Notes under the pieces: generated by a model
Told to the model about the DNA's origin: nothing
The model's input: only the letters and a program-made list of their open reading frames with translations
Database searches by the model: none
Made by a program: the position numbers and the translations under genes
NCBI RefSeq assembly: GCF_965638725.1
Contig: NC_134960.1
Location: 2,048,501-2,112,500, forward strand
Source: Aptenodytes patagonicus
Taxonomy: Eukaryota; Chordata; Aves; Sphenisciformes; Spheniscidae
Length of the DNA stretch: 64,000 nt
Reading direction: 5' to 3'
Shown: piece by piece, positions 1 through 12,600 of the stretch
Layout of the letters: each line of letters begins with the position of its first letter
How positions within the stretch are numbered: position 1 is the first letter of the stretch

Positions 1-3000
1 ATCTCTGTTGCACGCACTGTTGTGGTGGTGGATTATGCACGGGGAATCAAGAAGGTGAAGTCATTGCTCTGTGACTAACAGCAGTCCGCAGCTGTGCCGG
101 GTGCCGAGCCGGCCCCTGCAGAGCAACGACCGCTCCATCCCGCCATGGGAGCGCTGCCAAAGGTGCTGCAGTCGTGCGGAGCGGGGCCCGCGGGAGCTTT
201 CCCTGCTCTTCCTCTTGCTGGTCTGAGTCATGCTGATCGGGGAGCTGCAATCTGTCTGCTAGCACTGTTTTATCTTTCTGTCTTGATTTGATTGTAAATT
301 GGAAGGGAGAGGATCTGTCTGTGCTTTGCACTTTGCAGGGTGCCTGGCACGCTGATCCATGACTCCACGTCTACGTGCGCTACTGCAGTGCGAAACGATG
401 CGCCCGTGGGTATATCCAGTGCTGTAGAGCTACTGCAGGGCATTGGTGTGAAGGTAACAGACTGTACCCAGGTTGGAGGGGGACCCATGCGGCAAAGTCC
501 TGGAGGATTTGGTATTATTTAAGGTCAGGATGTCATCCAGGATTGAGGAATTTATAAACAAGTGTGCCTCAGTAGTGGGAATTGAAGCACTATGGAAAAG
601 CGCTGTGCAGATGTTGTGTTGTTGCCTCTTGCTATTTTATAAGTGTGTGTGTAAAACGTAAATGGAAAAAGCCCGGGAAGAGAGGGACCTGAAATACCGC
701 TGCCTGTGAGCTCTTGGAACAAGAAAGCTCTTAACTGAGTGGGGCCGTGCCTCTCCCCTGCGTGTGGCATTGGTGTTTGGGGAGCTGCAGCCTGGCCACA
801 GCCCAGGGAGACTCTGGGTCGGAGGTGCCGGAGGGAGCGTTTGGGAGCAGCAGATACCTTTGGGTTGAAAGTCATTGCTCAAGTGTAAGCCTTTTCATTT
901 AGCAGAAAGAAGAAAGGACTGAGTTTCCCCTCCTTTTTTCCCTTGAAGGCCTTCGCTGCTTTGCCTTGGAAAATGTCAGCTGTTCATCTTTCTTGTTCGT
1001 GTTTTGTTGAGCCGTAGAAATGGGAAAAGGCACCTTAGATACAGAAAAGTGCTGTGTTATCCCTCAGGGTATAAAACCAGGAGTTTCACTCAAGTCATGG
1101 TTTAGCTGATAAACAGCTAAACCGTGTGACTTGGTTTTTGCTCTTGGTTCTACAGGACATATTCACAAGTTGCTTGTATGCTGATGAGTCTGCTGTAGCA
1201 GAGCCCAAGATTTACATTACAAGTCCCATCATGCCAAGTTCTTTAAAAAAAAAAAAATTTTAAAAAATCACCATTTAAAAAAAAAATCACCATTTATGAT
1301 TGTGGCATTCAATTACACTTTTGGTTACCCATATGCTTTCACCTGCTTCATTCAGGAAAACAAAACTCTGAGGGTTGTCTCAAGCAGAAAACACAAGCAT
1401 ACGTCACCAAAGAGCATTTCTTGATGAGATTAATTGAAAGATGATACTTCTCAGTATCTTTTCTCTTTTTTTCTTAACCAACTGATGTCAACTGGTCTTT
1501 TATATCCAAGTTCCAGTCGGTTCATACTGCTCCTAATGTGAAAGCCAGGAGAACAGGGGCAGCACGTCTAAAAACAGTGAGCTGCTCCGCTCTACACCAG
1601 GAGCCCCAGCCAGGAAAACTATGCAGCTGAGGGGCAGCTGAATGTGGAGCTGATCTTCTTGCTGCTGACATCCCCCATGGGTTGCGCAGGCAGTGATAAA
1701 GCCACTTTTCCTGGGAGAAGTTGCTGAAAAATGTAATGACACAAAGTGAAACTGATGCTAATTTGGAGGTGAAGCATGAAGAGACTGGAATAAGAGAAAC
1801 TGTGATCAGTTTTTTATTTTTTAAAGGATCGTAGTCACACTGGTTGATGCTGTAGCCTGTGCCACTTTTCCTCACAGGTTTCTTTAATCCCTATGTCTAC
1901 TAGGAAGAGCCTAATTAATATGTGAATACTGTGTTGACCCCCTTTTAGGGATCTGGATTTGGTCTCTCTCTGTTTCTCTGCCTTTCTTGTCTCACTTGCA
2001 ATAAAGGGCCAAATAACATATCATCTATGGATGTGGTTTGTGGCCAGCTGCCCGCAGCGTTGCTGCCCGTGCCCGCAGCGATGCTGCCCGCTGTTTCCTC
2101 CCAGCCCCGCAGTCCCGCTGCACGGCACGGCTTGTGGGACCCTGCTGTGGATGGGCTTAGGAAGTTGATGTGGGTTTGAAATGCTGTTTTCGGTTCCCTG
2201 GGCAGCTTTGTGCTGGTGTGGCCGCAGGAACGGGCCAGCGTGCCGTTGTGCAACCCCAGCCTCCAGCGGAGCGTGGCTGGGAGCTGGGCTGGCTGGTGCC
2301 TTACAGCAGGTTTGAAGCACTACGTTTGGAGGTTTCTTTTCAGTTCTTGTGCTCAGCTAAGTGTGGCCATCTGTGCTACTAAGGGCACGTCTGCCTTTTT
2401 GCTGCGTGCTAGGAGAAGGGTCCTGTGACGTAGCTGTCGAACCAGAGCCAAAGATCGATTTCCCTCCGGGATGGCTGTTGTTCCTGTGGCCGTGCCCCCA
2501 GATGCCATTTGTGTGCCTGTTGCCTTGACAGACTCTGCTTCTCGGCCCGGCCAGAGCATCTGTAAAAATGTTTAAAGGACTTCGGATTAATAAATTCTGC
2601 TCTAACCTTCTGATGACTCTTTTGTTTCCCACCAAATTCCAGATTCAAATTACAAATTATCCCCTTGTCTCTCTGCTTTGAGCCCTGAAGATCAGCTCAA
2701 GGCACCAGAAGATCTTCAGAGACCCCAAGTAAAACCCTGGTAGCTGCCCATCGTAGGATGCCATTAGTGACCCAAGAAGTGGTGTTCAGGGCTGCAGTGG
2801 CTGTTTATGGTGGGAGTTCGCACTCGGAGCCATCCCAAACTCTTAATTATCATGTTGCAAAATGACCAAATGGGCTTCAGGAAAGGTTGGCTGCCTCATG
2901 GTTATTTGCAGCCTCAGGATGGGGTCTTGCTGGTAAGAAGCAGGAGAGTCGTCTCTCCAGGCTGTGAGATGAGCAACCTAATTCTCATCGGGCATCGCGG

Positions 3001-3617
3001 AGGGCGGGAGTGTTGCAGAGACCAGTGCAACTGGAAAGGGCAGGGCTGTGTTTCTGCCTGGCTCTCGCCATGGCCGATCCCATCCAGCTCTGCCACGTAA
3101 CCTGCCTGCTCCTGTTCTGCAGGGCAGTCGCATTGCTGGCACCAAACGTGGAAGAAGTCCTACTGAACTTCTTAGCTTTTGTTTAAAACAAAAACAACAA
3201 AAAAAACCCCACGTTGCTGCATTACTGCTGCCCTCATTTATTGCAGCACTTATATTCTGGATTGATTATTTATGCTGAGCGTTGCAGGCTGGCTCCTTCT
3301 GCTGGAAAGAATTCAATTTTGAGTGTGACCGTGTTGTCTTTAGTAGCAGGTGAACCGTGTCAAGCTGTCCTTGAGCTAGCCTGGGCAAGCGGGAGCTGGC
3401 CAGAAGGGTTAGTCATTTGGCGTGAGACTCGCAAATCAGTTGCAGGTAGATGCAGGAAGAAGTGCCGGTGGTTGCTCACGGGGGTGGTGGGTAGGTTCCT
3501 CTCCAGGGCAGGTCAGTGCACCAAACAATGCAAGTGAGCAGAAAAATTGGTTGTATTCACAAGGCTGTCAAGTTTGTAAGCCCGATGGATTGGAGGGGAA
3601 AAAATAAAATGAGAAAA

Positions 3618-3642
3618 CTCTCTCTCTCTCTCTCTCTCTCTC
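3618..3642. repeat. CT microsatellite
   Basis: Uninterrupted CT dinucleotide run of 25 bases in SEPT8 intron 1. Confidence 0.98.
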
Positions 3643-4035
3643 ATCTTCTTACTTTCCAGCAGTTGTTGCCGTTGTTTGTCCTAACATAGCAACAATGGCA
3701 AAATCCCTTTGGAGGCTGAATGACAGCTGAACGCACTGCGAGCACAGCAAATGGTTTTCTGCTTTGGTATCAGCAGCGTCTTGGACTTGAACCAGATTAT
3801 TATTGTTGCTTACAGAAATAAAAGGAAACTGTGCATTTCAAGGTCACTGACAAAAATATTTCACTGAAGTTTGGTTCGTTGGTTTAGCAGCTTTAAGAGA
3901 TGGCGAGCAGTTTCGAGTAAGTGTATTCTTGTCCTGTAACAAACAGCGACCAAATGCCAAAAAAAAGAAGAGAAAAAGAAAGCCCTGTGCGAACGCTTTT
4001 GGGTTTCCTCCGGCTGAAGCATGACTGAGTTCTCA

Positions 4036-4101
4036 ATGCAGCCTTGCCTAGCTGGAGCCTATTTTAAAATGCAGCCTTGCCGAGCTGGAGCCTATTTTAA
4101 A
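4036..4101. repeat. 33-bp tandem duplication
   Basis: Two adjacent copies (4036-4068, 4069-4101) beginning ATGCAGCCTTGCC, with a single T to G difference. Confidence 0.93.
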
Positions 4102-5557
4102 ATCCCGAGCAGTGGTGCTGCCTGTTGCCTGGAAACCTCCTCCCAGCCTCGGGCACTCTCAGCCTAATCACAGCCATCGGCAGCCTTTATTTATTTCCCA
4201 TCCAAAATGTCATCCCAGGCTTCTGGTTTGTGTTTTTGTTTGCTTGTTTTTTTGTTTATTATTTAAAATGAAAGACACAAAGCGCAACCGTCAAACTCGG
4301 TGACTCTCTGTGGGGACGGCTTGCGTGGCTGTCGCTGCATTGCAGTGGTGGGAACTGGCATTTTAAGCTCTGTAAGGCGGCGGCTCGGGGGGGTGCGGGG
4401 GGAGAGGAGCAGTGGGGGCTGAGGGGATGGGGCTGAGAGCCTGAGGAAGCCCCCCCAAGCTCTGCTGATGCATGCAGTGGCTTCCTGAGCCTTGTGACCG
4501 TCTCCTCCTTAAGAGGAAAAACAAACCTGAACAGCTCTGAGCCCTTTCCCAGCACACGTGTGTCCAAGTTCCCCTTCCCGGTGCGGTTGCACCATCCCAT
4601 GCCGGATCTGCGGTTCGACGATCAGCACGGACTCACTTTTCTCCCCATGTGCTGGGGAATCGTCCTGCAATTGGGGTCTGTCCCTGCAGAGGTGTTAGTC
4701 TGAGCTTTAGCATCTCTGTGTGGTGACAGATGAGCAGAAGAAAGTTTAACTTGGAGGTTTCTGTGTCTTAGGGGCCCTTTTTAATTCACCTAAACTCTTG
4801 GCCACCTTAAAAACTTAATTGGTGCCCTCTCTCCCACAGAAAAACTTTAAATGGTTGCTATTTCCACTTAGCTAGTGAGCGCGATTGATCCTGATGGGAT
4901 GAAACAGAATCGATTGCAGGAGCCCAGCTACAGTTTGGTTGTATTTCTGTCCGGAGGGTCCCTTAGGAGAGCACTGGGCTAAAATCATCTGAAAGTTGGT
5001 AACAAATGCTAACCGGGACAACCAGAAGGTTTGTACGTGAGACATAGGAGCTGCTTCAGCTGTTCACAAGTTGTTCTTGTGACATAAACGGTTTATTTTA
5101 CAAAGCTGAGAATATTTGTTCTACCAAAGGCAGAACTAAAGGGGGCTTTGACTCGAGATGCAGTTGAACAAAGGTTCATGTTTTGTTTAGCAATCTTATT
5201 ACAGGCATAGAGCAATATGCAAGGCTTACCACGTCAATTCTTTTATTTTCCTCTTGAGTTAATTTAAAGTTTCACAGCCTGCTAAGGCTCTTTTCAGGGT
5301 ATGCTCTTGTGTCACGGTCTTAGTGCTGGGACATTAAGTCCGAATTATCAGGGACGGACAGAAGAACCTCAGCCAGGCATAAGGGCAGACGCTTTTTCCA
5401 TCCCCATCTTCCACTGTGTGCTGGTGATTAAGAAAAACAGACTCGTTTACCAAAGAAACTGTGAGGGTGAATGAATCATGCTCTGAAATCATGTATCCTT
5501 GCTTCTCCACGGAAGGGTAAGAGTACTTGGGAGGCTGCAGGGGCAGCGGTCTGGTAC

Positions 5558-5607
5558 AGAGAATATGGCTCTGTATAGGCTGTACAGTGAAACCTTGATG
5601 ACTTGCA
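5558..5607 (+). repeat. 50-bp dispersed direct repeat, copy A
   Basis: Contains GGCTCTGTATAGGCTGTACA and GATGACTTGCA. It is 46/50 identical to 7672-7721, and all four differences are transitions. It lies in SEPT8 intron 1. Confidence 0.9.
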
Positions 5608-6491
5608 ACTGCGTTGCTCAGTTGCGTAGAGAAGTGGCAACATCTGTTGAAATATTTGTGCAAATCCAAATTCTACTGTTCTTAACCACTAGAAGCAGAA
5701 ATGACCCATCTGTCGAATCCTCTCTTCTGGAATTATAGCTGATCTGGGCTGCCTTTCTGTATAACACAGGGCATAGACCGGTTGTCTCCTCGGATGTTCA
5801 TTGTCTTCGTTCCTAAGCAAAGTTTCCTACAGGTGAACAGCTTCGTCTTCCTCTGGGGGAGGGAGGAGACAGAAGGAAGAACAAAGTGCATATGGGGGAG
5901 GCAGGAACAGGAACAGCAGAGAAACAGTGAAAACTGTGTGGTCACAGATGGTAAAGCAAGAGGGTTCCTCACTCTGCCTGTGCAACCAGCACCCCTGGAC
6001 GCGTGAGCGAATAAAACCACGCTGCTTATGGCAATAGCAAAGGGAAAAAGATCAAGTACTTGGGGGGGGGGGAAATGCAGAGTTTGTCAAGCTGAATTCA
6101 GTGCTGAAGGGTTTAAGAAAATAAAATAAAAAAGGATGAGGAGAAATGAGTGCTAAAACACATGGTGGTGGGTTTTCCTTTGCTAATCTCTCCCAGCTGT
6201 ATGTAGTTGAGCTCATGCTAGTGTTTTCGTTTCTTTGTAGCCTGGTAGCTTAGTTCTCCCAATTCCCCATTAAGATCAGTATTTTTCCCCTCTCTTTTAT
6301 GTTGGTGGCTGTCAGAGGGTTTGCGCTGTGGCGTGCCAAAACACAAGCTTTTTTGGGCAGCGTTAGGGTTTGTGTCGGTGGCTCTGCAGTGCCCGGGAGG
6401 GTGGTTATTTCTTGGGCTTGGTGGTTCCTCTCGTGTCTCTGACTTGCCATCTCAGTGCAGTTCTGCTAATCTGGCTTCTTCTCCCTACCAG

Positions 6492-6606
6492 AATGAAGAG
6501 AAGAGGAACCTTTCCCTGGGGGGCCATGTCGGCTTCGACAGTCTCCCCGATCAGCTGGTCAGCAAGTCTGTCACACAAGGCTTCAGCTTCAACATCCTCT
6601 GTGTGG
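6492..6606 (+). CDS. SEPTIN8: SEPT8 exon 2
   Basis: The acceptor is CCTACCAG and the donor GG|GTGAGC. The exon is 115 nt, phase 0 in and phase 1 out. It encodes [19 protein letters not shown] and continues to the FNILCVG strand that leads into the P-loop. The residues before LSLGGH differ from mammals while the rest is essentially identical. Confidence 0.96.
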
Positions 6607-9600
6607 GTGAGCACAGTCCTCTGCAAACAGACGTGGGCTGAGCTGGCGGCGCGGTGAGGTTGGGACCAGGATTTCTTGTGTGTCCTGCTGTGCCACGGGC
6701 CTCGACAGTGACTTTAAGCAAGTCAGAAATGCCTAACTCTTTAAAAATAAAAAAGCATAATAATTTCAATGAACTTGAGCTCTCTGGAGCTTGATGTGCT
6801 TCTGAGTTGTGACTTTCACAAGTGGCTGTTGGAGACTCATTGCCCAAAATTAGAGAGAATTTTGGAAAAAGCTTTAATATATCAACTTTCTGCCTTTGGT
6901 GAGGAGGGGCAGGGAGGAAACGGGTGTGGGACTGTCCAGCTCTGCATTGAGCTGAGCTACTGGTGCAGGTGCAGAAGCTGCAGAGAGCAGCTGGGAGGTG
7001 AAAGTGGCTGAGCCTTGTGGGTCAAACCGGAAGAATTTCCATAATCAGTGAGGTATTGCTCATCTCCTCTGCTGCAATAGCTTTGCAATAGGAAGGATTA
7101 AGGGAAGACTGTATCTGGCAAGTTAAATATTTCCCTTTGCAAACTGGGGTGGCTGGCATGAGCAGCTTCTCGGTGAATACAGCGTCCAAGTAGATGCAGT
7201 CAGAGGCACCATGTGTTAGCTGAGAGCTGCTGGTGATAACTTGGTCATTTCTGCCTGGGCCCCAAAGCTAGGGATCAGAGGTTTGTATCTGAGCTGTGCC
7301 TGGTTGATGCTTTCCCAGGGTGAGTCAAAGGGCTTGAAGCATGACCATCTCTGTGCTAGGAAAGGGAGAGGGAGTGTTCCTGTTTTTATTGATAGTCAAG
7401 TAGTTGTCTTGAAGATTGTGAGCAGGTGCGAGAGGCTGACTTTAAAACAACATCATTACCAAAATTAAAAACCAAGAATATATTGATGTGATCTAGCAAG
7501 CGATGCTGGCTAGAGTACTAGAAACCAATTCCTTCCAGTGATGAGATGAGCATTATTTTTACTTTGGCTGGTTCTTGTATTGTGTATGAGGTCTGAAATA
7601 TTGTAACCTGCTAGACCAGCAGAAATACATCCAGGGACAGCAGCTCCCTACCTGGCCCTCAATCTACCCAAAGAGAATGTGGCTCTGTATAGACTGTGCA
7701 GTGAAACCCTGATGACTTGCACAAGGTGCTTGTGCCATACCTAAGCCACTTTTGCATATCCAAACCACAAGTAAAAAGCATGGCTGAAATCACAGTTGAA
7801 CTGCATAGACTTGTTCCTTAGCAGAAGGGTAATTGCAGCAGAGGGCAATATGTTTTCAAGTAGTGTCATTCTTGGGGACACCAGAATGGATACTCCTGTA
7901 TTCTCATCTGGCCATGCCATTTGTGACACACTGGAAAAAATTAGTGCATTATTTTTGAGCAAGAGGAAAAAAAAAAACCCTGTACCCCTGTTTGCCAGTT
8001 CCTGCTCCCAACTGTGCCCACAACTGAACAGGAGGACGTGGCTTGCATCAGTACTGAGTTCTCCATATGACTTTCCCTTCAGATTAATCTAGAGCACCAG
8101 GCTGTTTTTATTTCCTTGCACAACTCTTAGCCACAGCTGGTAGGAAGCGGTGTGTGCCCCTGCCCTGTTCTGAGCACCATGAGGTATTTATTCTCCAGTG
8201 AAAAGCAGAACCTGTGGTGCTCGAAGAAAGAAAAAGCCCAAAGCCCTTGGCAGCAGGCGTGGCACCTCCCTCGAACAGAAACTTGCTCACCCTCCTGCTC
8301 TCCCATCGGTGCGTCCGCTGTAGGGCTCCTTGGACGTGGCTGGGTTCAGCAAGATGGGCTGCACTCAGTAGAAGCAGTGGCTGTCTATGCCGAAGGTGTA
8401 GCATGACGGACTGCCTGGGAAATGAGTGGGGAGTAGAAGGCTTTTTCCTTGGATTTTGCCTCTCTTTGCTCCCTTAGCCAATACGGCTGTGTGTAGTGAA
8501 TGAGGAGTTTAAATGGGGCCCCTTGTAGGCCAGTCTGGAAAATATCAGAGTCTCATTTAGTTACCAGGAGCAGCAGTTCAAAGCCTTCCTGGCTCACAGA
8601 CAGCCTGTGAGCCAAGTATTCTCGGATGGAGCTTGGTTTGTGATGCATCCCAGGTGTCCTTCAATGGCTGTTGGAACAAGGGGGCTACAGATGGGAAACT
8701 TCTCCTAATCTTGCCTCTACTGGTTCTCCAAGAACTAGCCTCTCCCTACCAAGTTTCTCTGCCATCCCCTCTTGACTCCGTGTTCTCTCCCTCTGCGTAT
8801 CTCAGAGGTTCAAGTTGGCAGAATTTTTTCTACTACTGGAAAGGTGAAGATGCCTCGGAAAGGCCCTGCTTCAGTGCTTCAGCACAGGGCTCTGCAGAGT
8901 TCTATAGCAAAAATACACCGTGAATGTGGCCTCTGAAAACATTGTCGTGCTTTGGCCTCTGTGTCACAGATGCTATGTATGGCATTTTGGTATTGGTTTC
9001 ACTTTGGTTTCCCCTAAACAGCATTCTTGTCTCCCCTTGGCTGATCTGGCATGAAGAATTGTGGAGCAACAGGGTAGCCTTGAAGGAAGCAGAAATACTA
9101 AAGGGAAACTCCAGAAATCAAGAGCATTGAGAGACGAAACCAGCTGGGTTGCAAGATCTCTTCAGAGCAGAGCAGCACCTCTTGATCTCTCTGACAGCTG
9201 CTGTCTTGCTGAGGTTATTTGGGTGCCTGTGGAAGCTCATGCCTGATGTGACGGAAGAGTTCATTGCTTATTTCTTCCAGTTTGGCCAATTCTGTTTGCT
9301 GCACAGGTGGCCCTATCATCTGAAAGCATAGACATACTGTCTGTGATGTGTCTGTGCAGAATGGGACCATCCTGGACAGTTTGCACGTACTGAGCCAGAT
9401 CTCAGCAGCTCACCGAGTGCCTTGTGTGGAGCTTGTGATGCTTTTCAGAGGGGAGAGTAAAAGAGCCGCAGAGCTGACGCTGGTGTAGCTGCTGTGTGGA
9501 TGGAGGGGGAAAGGAAGGGGTTACAGCAGAATGGGCTTTAGTCCTTTGGCAGTTATTAATGGGACATCTGGGGCAACAGGGTTGAGGCCGTGGAAGAGGG

Positions 9601-12600
9601 ACAAGCTGGTTTAAGGCTTCCAGGCAGACCAAAGTTCAGCTGCACACTGAAATCACGAAACCTTCATGCAGCGTCTTTTCTGCTGTGAAAAGAGATTTTC
9701 AGTCTGATGGCAAGTTGTCCTAGCAGGCCCAGAGCTGTCTGCCTGCTTCTCTGCACTGAAATAGGCACTCAGATTCCCTCCTCACAGGGGTCTCCACTCT
9801 CCTCAGAGACTTTAATGGGGAGAGAAAGTGGTAGAGAAGCCCGTTAAAGTCAGGAATCTCACAGAAGAGAGTGAGAGGAAACCTCATTGTCAGGCTTCCC
9901 TGTCACCTCCCCAGCACACCAAACACCCATCGCTTCATGCTGATCTGCAGTGTTACCTGGAGCTATCACTGTGTTTGGGACAGCCAACAACTGACCCAAA
10001 TAGTCCTTGACAGTAGGAGCAGCTGAGTTTTACTCCATCTCAGCTGAAGACTCAAAAGACTCCACTAAAATTGTGCTCTCCCCAGCTTCTCTGGTGCAGG
10101 ATCCCAAGCAAAGCCAGGCTACGTGGAGGGGAAAGTAGTGTGTTTTGCTGTGCTGTATGATCTTCGCTGGGGAGATGAGACCAAAGTGCTCTGTGTTAGC
10201 TTTGCATTAAGCGTGGGAGGCCTTCAAGAATGCAGTTACTTCTGTGACAATTATATGTCCGTCCACAAGCAATTTGTAGTAATCTTTCACAGTATAATTT
10301 AGTTCTGCTCTGTAATTAACGTTCTTTGAAGTACCTGTGACAAATTCATGCTGCAGTGAGCTGATGATTTCTCCTTCCCAGGTGAGACCGGCATTGGGAA
10401 ATCCACGCTGATGAATACCCTCTTCAATACCACGTTTGAGACGGAGGAAGCCAGTCACTATGAGAGCGCGGTTCGCTTGCGGCCACGGACCTACGACCTG
10501 CAGGAAAGCAACGTCCACCTGAAGCTAACAATTGTGGATGCGGTTGGATTTGGGGATCAGATAAATAAAGATGAAAGGCAGGTCTCGTGCCATCTGCTTG
10601 GCATTTCTGGGCTTGCCTCTGATGCTTAGACATGAGCTGCCTGCAGTCCTGCTTGGAGTGTTGCAGAGGAGATGTCTCTGTTTCTGTTAATAGAGTGGCT
10701 CTGGTTCTGGGGACTAAGTGTAGAGGGAGTTGGGTGAGGAGCCAAAAAGAGAGGTCATAGGAGGTCTTTCCAGCAGAGAATGGTGTCCTCCAGGAGCGTG
10801 AGCAGTTAACAAGCCGTCCTCAGTGCAGGGTTGGGAAATTATCTGTTCTGGCAGTGATCGGTGTCTCTGGACCTGTCTCATTTAATTACACAGACATCTT
10901 GTTCAAGCCCCAGGTAAAGGCTTTCTGGGACTCCAAGGTCTCTCCTTGGTCATGTTGCATTGCTACAGCCAGATGGCTCAGTCCTGAGATCTGGGCAAAG
11001 TTTGATCTGTGGAAGTAGTCATCTTTCCATGCTCCATTGCCCTTAGACTTTGCAGTGCAGCCTCAGGAGACTCCAGCAACCTTTGGATTATAAGGTCTGT
11101 GTGTAAATGCCACACTTTTCCTGTTGTAAGGCTAAATTGTTTGAGTCTTATAACTACTTTTTAAATGATACCATGGTATGTCTAGGAGAACTCCTTAAGC
11201 CTTCAAACTGTTTAATTTTGGGCTCCAGTATCTGGGTTGCTAATGGTATGGTTTTAGTTACAGGCCGATAGTTGAGTACATTGATACGCAGTTTGAAAAC
11301 TATTTACAAGAAGAGCTGAAAATCCGCCGATCTCTATTCAACTATCATGACACGAGGATTCACGTCTGCCTGTACTTCATCACTCCAACCGGGCACTCGC
11401 TCAAGTCCTTGGACCTGGTGACAATGAAGAAACTGGATAGCAAGGTAAGGGGTTGGAGACTGTGGTCCCTCTTTCTGGAAGTGGTGATGCCTCTGTTAAT
11501 ATTGATTGTTATATGGAAGGCTCTGTTCCTTCCAGATAAGTGCTGGACTCCTTCCTGCATGTTAGCTGAGCTGTTTTTAGGACTCTGGTAAAGCTTAGTC
11601 TGCCCTGGTGGGTTGCTGAGGTCCTGTGCTTTTTTTTCTCACCGGCTTTCCTGAAAAACGTCAGGTGAAAAACCTGTTTTCCAGCTAGCTGTGTGAAGTC
11701 TAGAGTGTCCCATCACTGTAAGAATCTTACCCAGATTAGTTTATGTTTATCAAAGCTATCAGCTGCATCTTTATTAGCTCTTCTGTACACGGGTGCAGGT
11801 AAGGATGTGTTCCAGCTCCTGCAGTCGAACTTTGGAAACTGCGGAGCCAACTCTGCTGTCCTGACCTGTCAGCAGGGACAGAGGGGCTGAGAGCAACCAA
11901 AACTACGTAGACGTCCTAAGGTGGTGGTCAGTACAGAGGAGACAAGGGCTGAAGAGAAGCATTGGCTGTGCGTGCTGGCGCACAGGGAGTGCATGAGCTG
12001 TCACTGCTGGTAGTGCCAGATGACCTGTATAGGAGATCACAATATCTTCTGAAAATTTAAATATGGTGAGAAATTCTCAAGGTCATAGGAAATCCTAAAA
12101 GTGGGTTGTGAGAGGGTCTAGCTGGGGGTTGCTTCTTTGTGCGTAAACTGTTACTGCCTTAGGGGGCAGTGGGTTACTTAACTGGTTACTGCTGATATTC
12201 CTGCGGCTCGGAGGAGGTTTCTGACACACTTGTTTGTTCCAGCTGCCTTTAGGGAGCTGCAGGAGCCTTCAAAGGTCACTAGTGACAGCAGCACCTCTTC
12301 TTTTCTTTGCAAGAATTTCTTATTTTTTCAGAGCAGTATTTTAGCAGCAAGGTGGTTCCTTTCAGATGGCAGACGCTGATCAGTCTACAGAGGGGGCAGG
12401 CAAGGCAGCTGGGACCCTGCAGTAACTGGGGATCCCCTGGATTACATTGAGGGAATGCTCTCTTCTCTGGCTGTTGTCCACGTGCAGCTCTATCGGACTT
12501 TCCTGGCGGGTAGAGTTCCCCCTCGTGGAGTCCCTGCTGTTTGCCCCCACCACCCAGGGCTGTTGGCCTGCTCTTCCTTGGCCCCACTCCAGAGCAGGCG

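Larger units (their letters stand above)
1..6491 (+). other. SEPTIN8: SEPT8 intron 1 (right-hand part)
   Basis: This stretch lies upstream of the first recognisable SEPT8 exon. The phase-0 acceptor at 6490-6491 and the missing N-terminal ten or so residues imply that the first coding exon is left of the window. I found no coding exon here. It holds a CT microsatellite (3618-3642), a 33-bp tandem duplication (4036-4101), a run of 11 G (6062-6072) and one copy of a 50-bp dispersed direct repeat (5558-5607). A GC-richer patch at about 90-220 could be the edge of promoter-proximal sequence, but nothing decides it. Confidence 0.6.

Noticed and set aside
3900..3917. ATGGCGAGCAGTTTCGA followed by GTAAGT, resembling a SEPT8 first coding exon
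   Set aside because: It ends in phase 2, whereas exon 2 needs phase 0, so joining it to 6492 puts the sequence out of frame. The encoded residues also do not look like the septin-8 start.
10578..10583. Using the GT at 10582-10583 as the exon 3 donor
   Set aside because: It adds six bases and puts exon 4 in a frame with a stop after five codons, losing the septin sequence.
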